Origin: an uncultured Sphingomonadaceae bacterium
Lineage (GTDB): Bacteria > Pseudomonadota > Alphaproteobacteria > Sphingomonadales > Sphingomonadaceae
Direction of reading: 5' to 3'
Assembly: GCA_938016505.1 (NCBI GenBank)
Contig: CALLWN010000235.1
Span: 1 to 6,146 of the forward strand
Length of the DNA stretch: 6,146 nt
Positions 5,848-6,146 of this stretch are shown piece after piece. Numbering within the stretch: position 1 is the first letter of the stretch; each line of letters opens with the position of its first letter. A program made the translations under genes and the position numbers. The notes below the pieces were generated by a model. It ran no database searches. It had not been told where the DNA came from and saw only the letters and a list, made by a program, of their open reading frames with translations.

Positions 5848-6146
5848 AGGTTCCTCCGGGCCGCGCGGTCGAGCGTGGCGTAGAGCGCCGTCTGGAGCCC
5901 CTGCAGGCTCTCGCGCGGCAGGTGCCCGCCGGGCGCCTGGACGTGCACCACGACCTGGGGTCTGGCGCGGGCGGCCGCGCGCCGGGGGATCACCTGCTCG
6001 CCGCGCTCGAGGATCGCCGGGAACTCATCGGGGGCGAGCCCGCCGTGCAGCCGCGGCGCGCCGGAGAACAGCCAGGCCGGCACGAGGCGGCGGGGCCCGG
6101 ATCCTGCGGGGCCTCCGGCGTGGCGCACGCCGGCGAAGATCCCGCC
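5844..6146 (-). CDS. Tail tape-measure protein, C-terminal end (partial)
   Basis: The last 100 codons plus TGA stop of a gene that enters from beyond base 6146; the reading frame is open to the window edge. The visible part starts with a Gly-rich GGIFAGVRHAGG, then LVPAWLFSGAPRLHGGLAPDEFPAILERGEQVIPRR split over about 36 residues, which is the characteristic C-terminal motif of tape-measure proteins in phages and GTAs (a variant of the usual 'SGG...L.PDE.PAIL..GE.VL.R' pattern). A short beta strand (QVVVHVQAP) and a terminal amphipathic helix follow. The tape measure fixes tail length and occupies the tube lumen until DNA ejection. It is first in the visible order and overlaps the DUF2460 start by 4 bp, as expected. 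A GTG at 6128 could be read as a start but is clearly internal. Confidence is limited only by the small part visible. Confidence 0.85.
   Translation of the reverse strand, partial: GGIFAGVRHAGGPAGSGPRRLVPAWLFSGAPRLHGGLAPDEFPAILERGEQVIPRRAAARARPQVVVHVQAPGGHLPRESLQGLQTALYATLDRAARRNL
5853..5857 (-). promoter_or_regulatory. Shine-Dalgarno site of the DUF2460 gene
   Basis: The minus strand reads GGAGG, 5 bases before the ATG, inside the last codons of the tape-measure gene. The spacer AACCT is nearly the same as the AACCG spacer of the DUF2793 gene. Confidence 0.75.

Noticed and set aside
1..6146. Defence system, CRISPR array, toxin-antitoxin or mobile element
   Set aside because: No direct repeats, transposase, nuclease or helicase motifs were seen. 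The window is filled end to end by tail and tail-adjacent genes.

Overview
This window is a single uninterrupted stretch of a late structural operon from a tailed phage or prophage. The genes belong to a long non-contractile (siphovirus-like) tail of the kind shared with alphaproteobacterial gene transfer agents (GTA). All supported genes lie on the minus strand, so the operon reads from base 6146 down to base 1. I see no integrase, tRNA, IS element, CRISPR array, promoter or terminator. The DNA is GC-rich (about 73-75% in hand-counted stretches of the tail genes) and most genes have good GGAG/GGAGG Shine-Dalgarno sites. That fits a GC-rich, probably proteobacterial host, but genus and even class cannot be fixed from this window.

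Layout in transcription order: (1) the C-terminal end of a tail tape-measure protein (6146-5844); (2) a DUF2460/TIGR02217 distal-tail protein (5847-5203); (3) a DUF2163/TIGR02218 hub protein with the four cysteines of the lambda gpL iron-sulfur type (5201-4332); (4) a 539-residue protein with a glycine-zipper N-terminus, the N-terminal domain of central tail-tip (J-like/GTA gp15-like) proteins, and then about 300 residues that look like a beta-propeller (4328-2709); (5) a 553-residue protein carrying the remaining central tail-tip domains, including a Phage-tail_3-type region and the GTA gp15 C-terminal type (2712-1051); (6) a small DUF2793 tail-associated protein (1040-708); (7) a small exported Fn3-like protein with a signal peptide (703-293); (8) the start of a membrane-anchored coiled-coil protein that runs off the window (296-1).

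The genes are packed with overlaps of 4 bp (ATGA, three times) or gaps of 1-10 bp, so they are almost certainly co-transcribed and partly translationally coupled. Genes 1-5 would build the tail from tape measure to tip: the tape measure sets length, DUF2460 and DUF2163 proteins form the distal ring and hub, and products 4 and 5 form the central tip that meets the host. Gene 6 is probably tip-associated. Genes 7 and 8 are predicted to be exported or membrane-bound and may mark the transition to a host-envelope or lysis module beyond base 1.

The most notable points are the division of a normally single central tail-tip protein into two genes at a domain boundary, a lower-GC, Tyr/Cys-rich propeller-like domain placed just before that split, and the absence of the NlpC/P60 peptidase gene normally found between the hub and the tip protein. 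No wholly new system is evident; the novelty is architectural.
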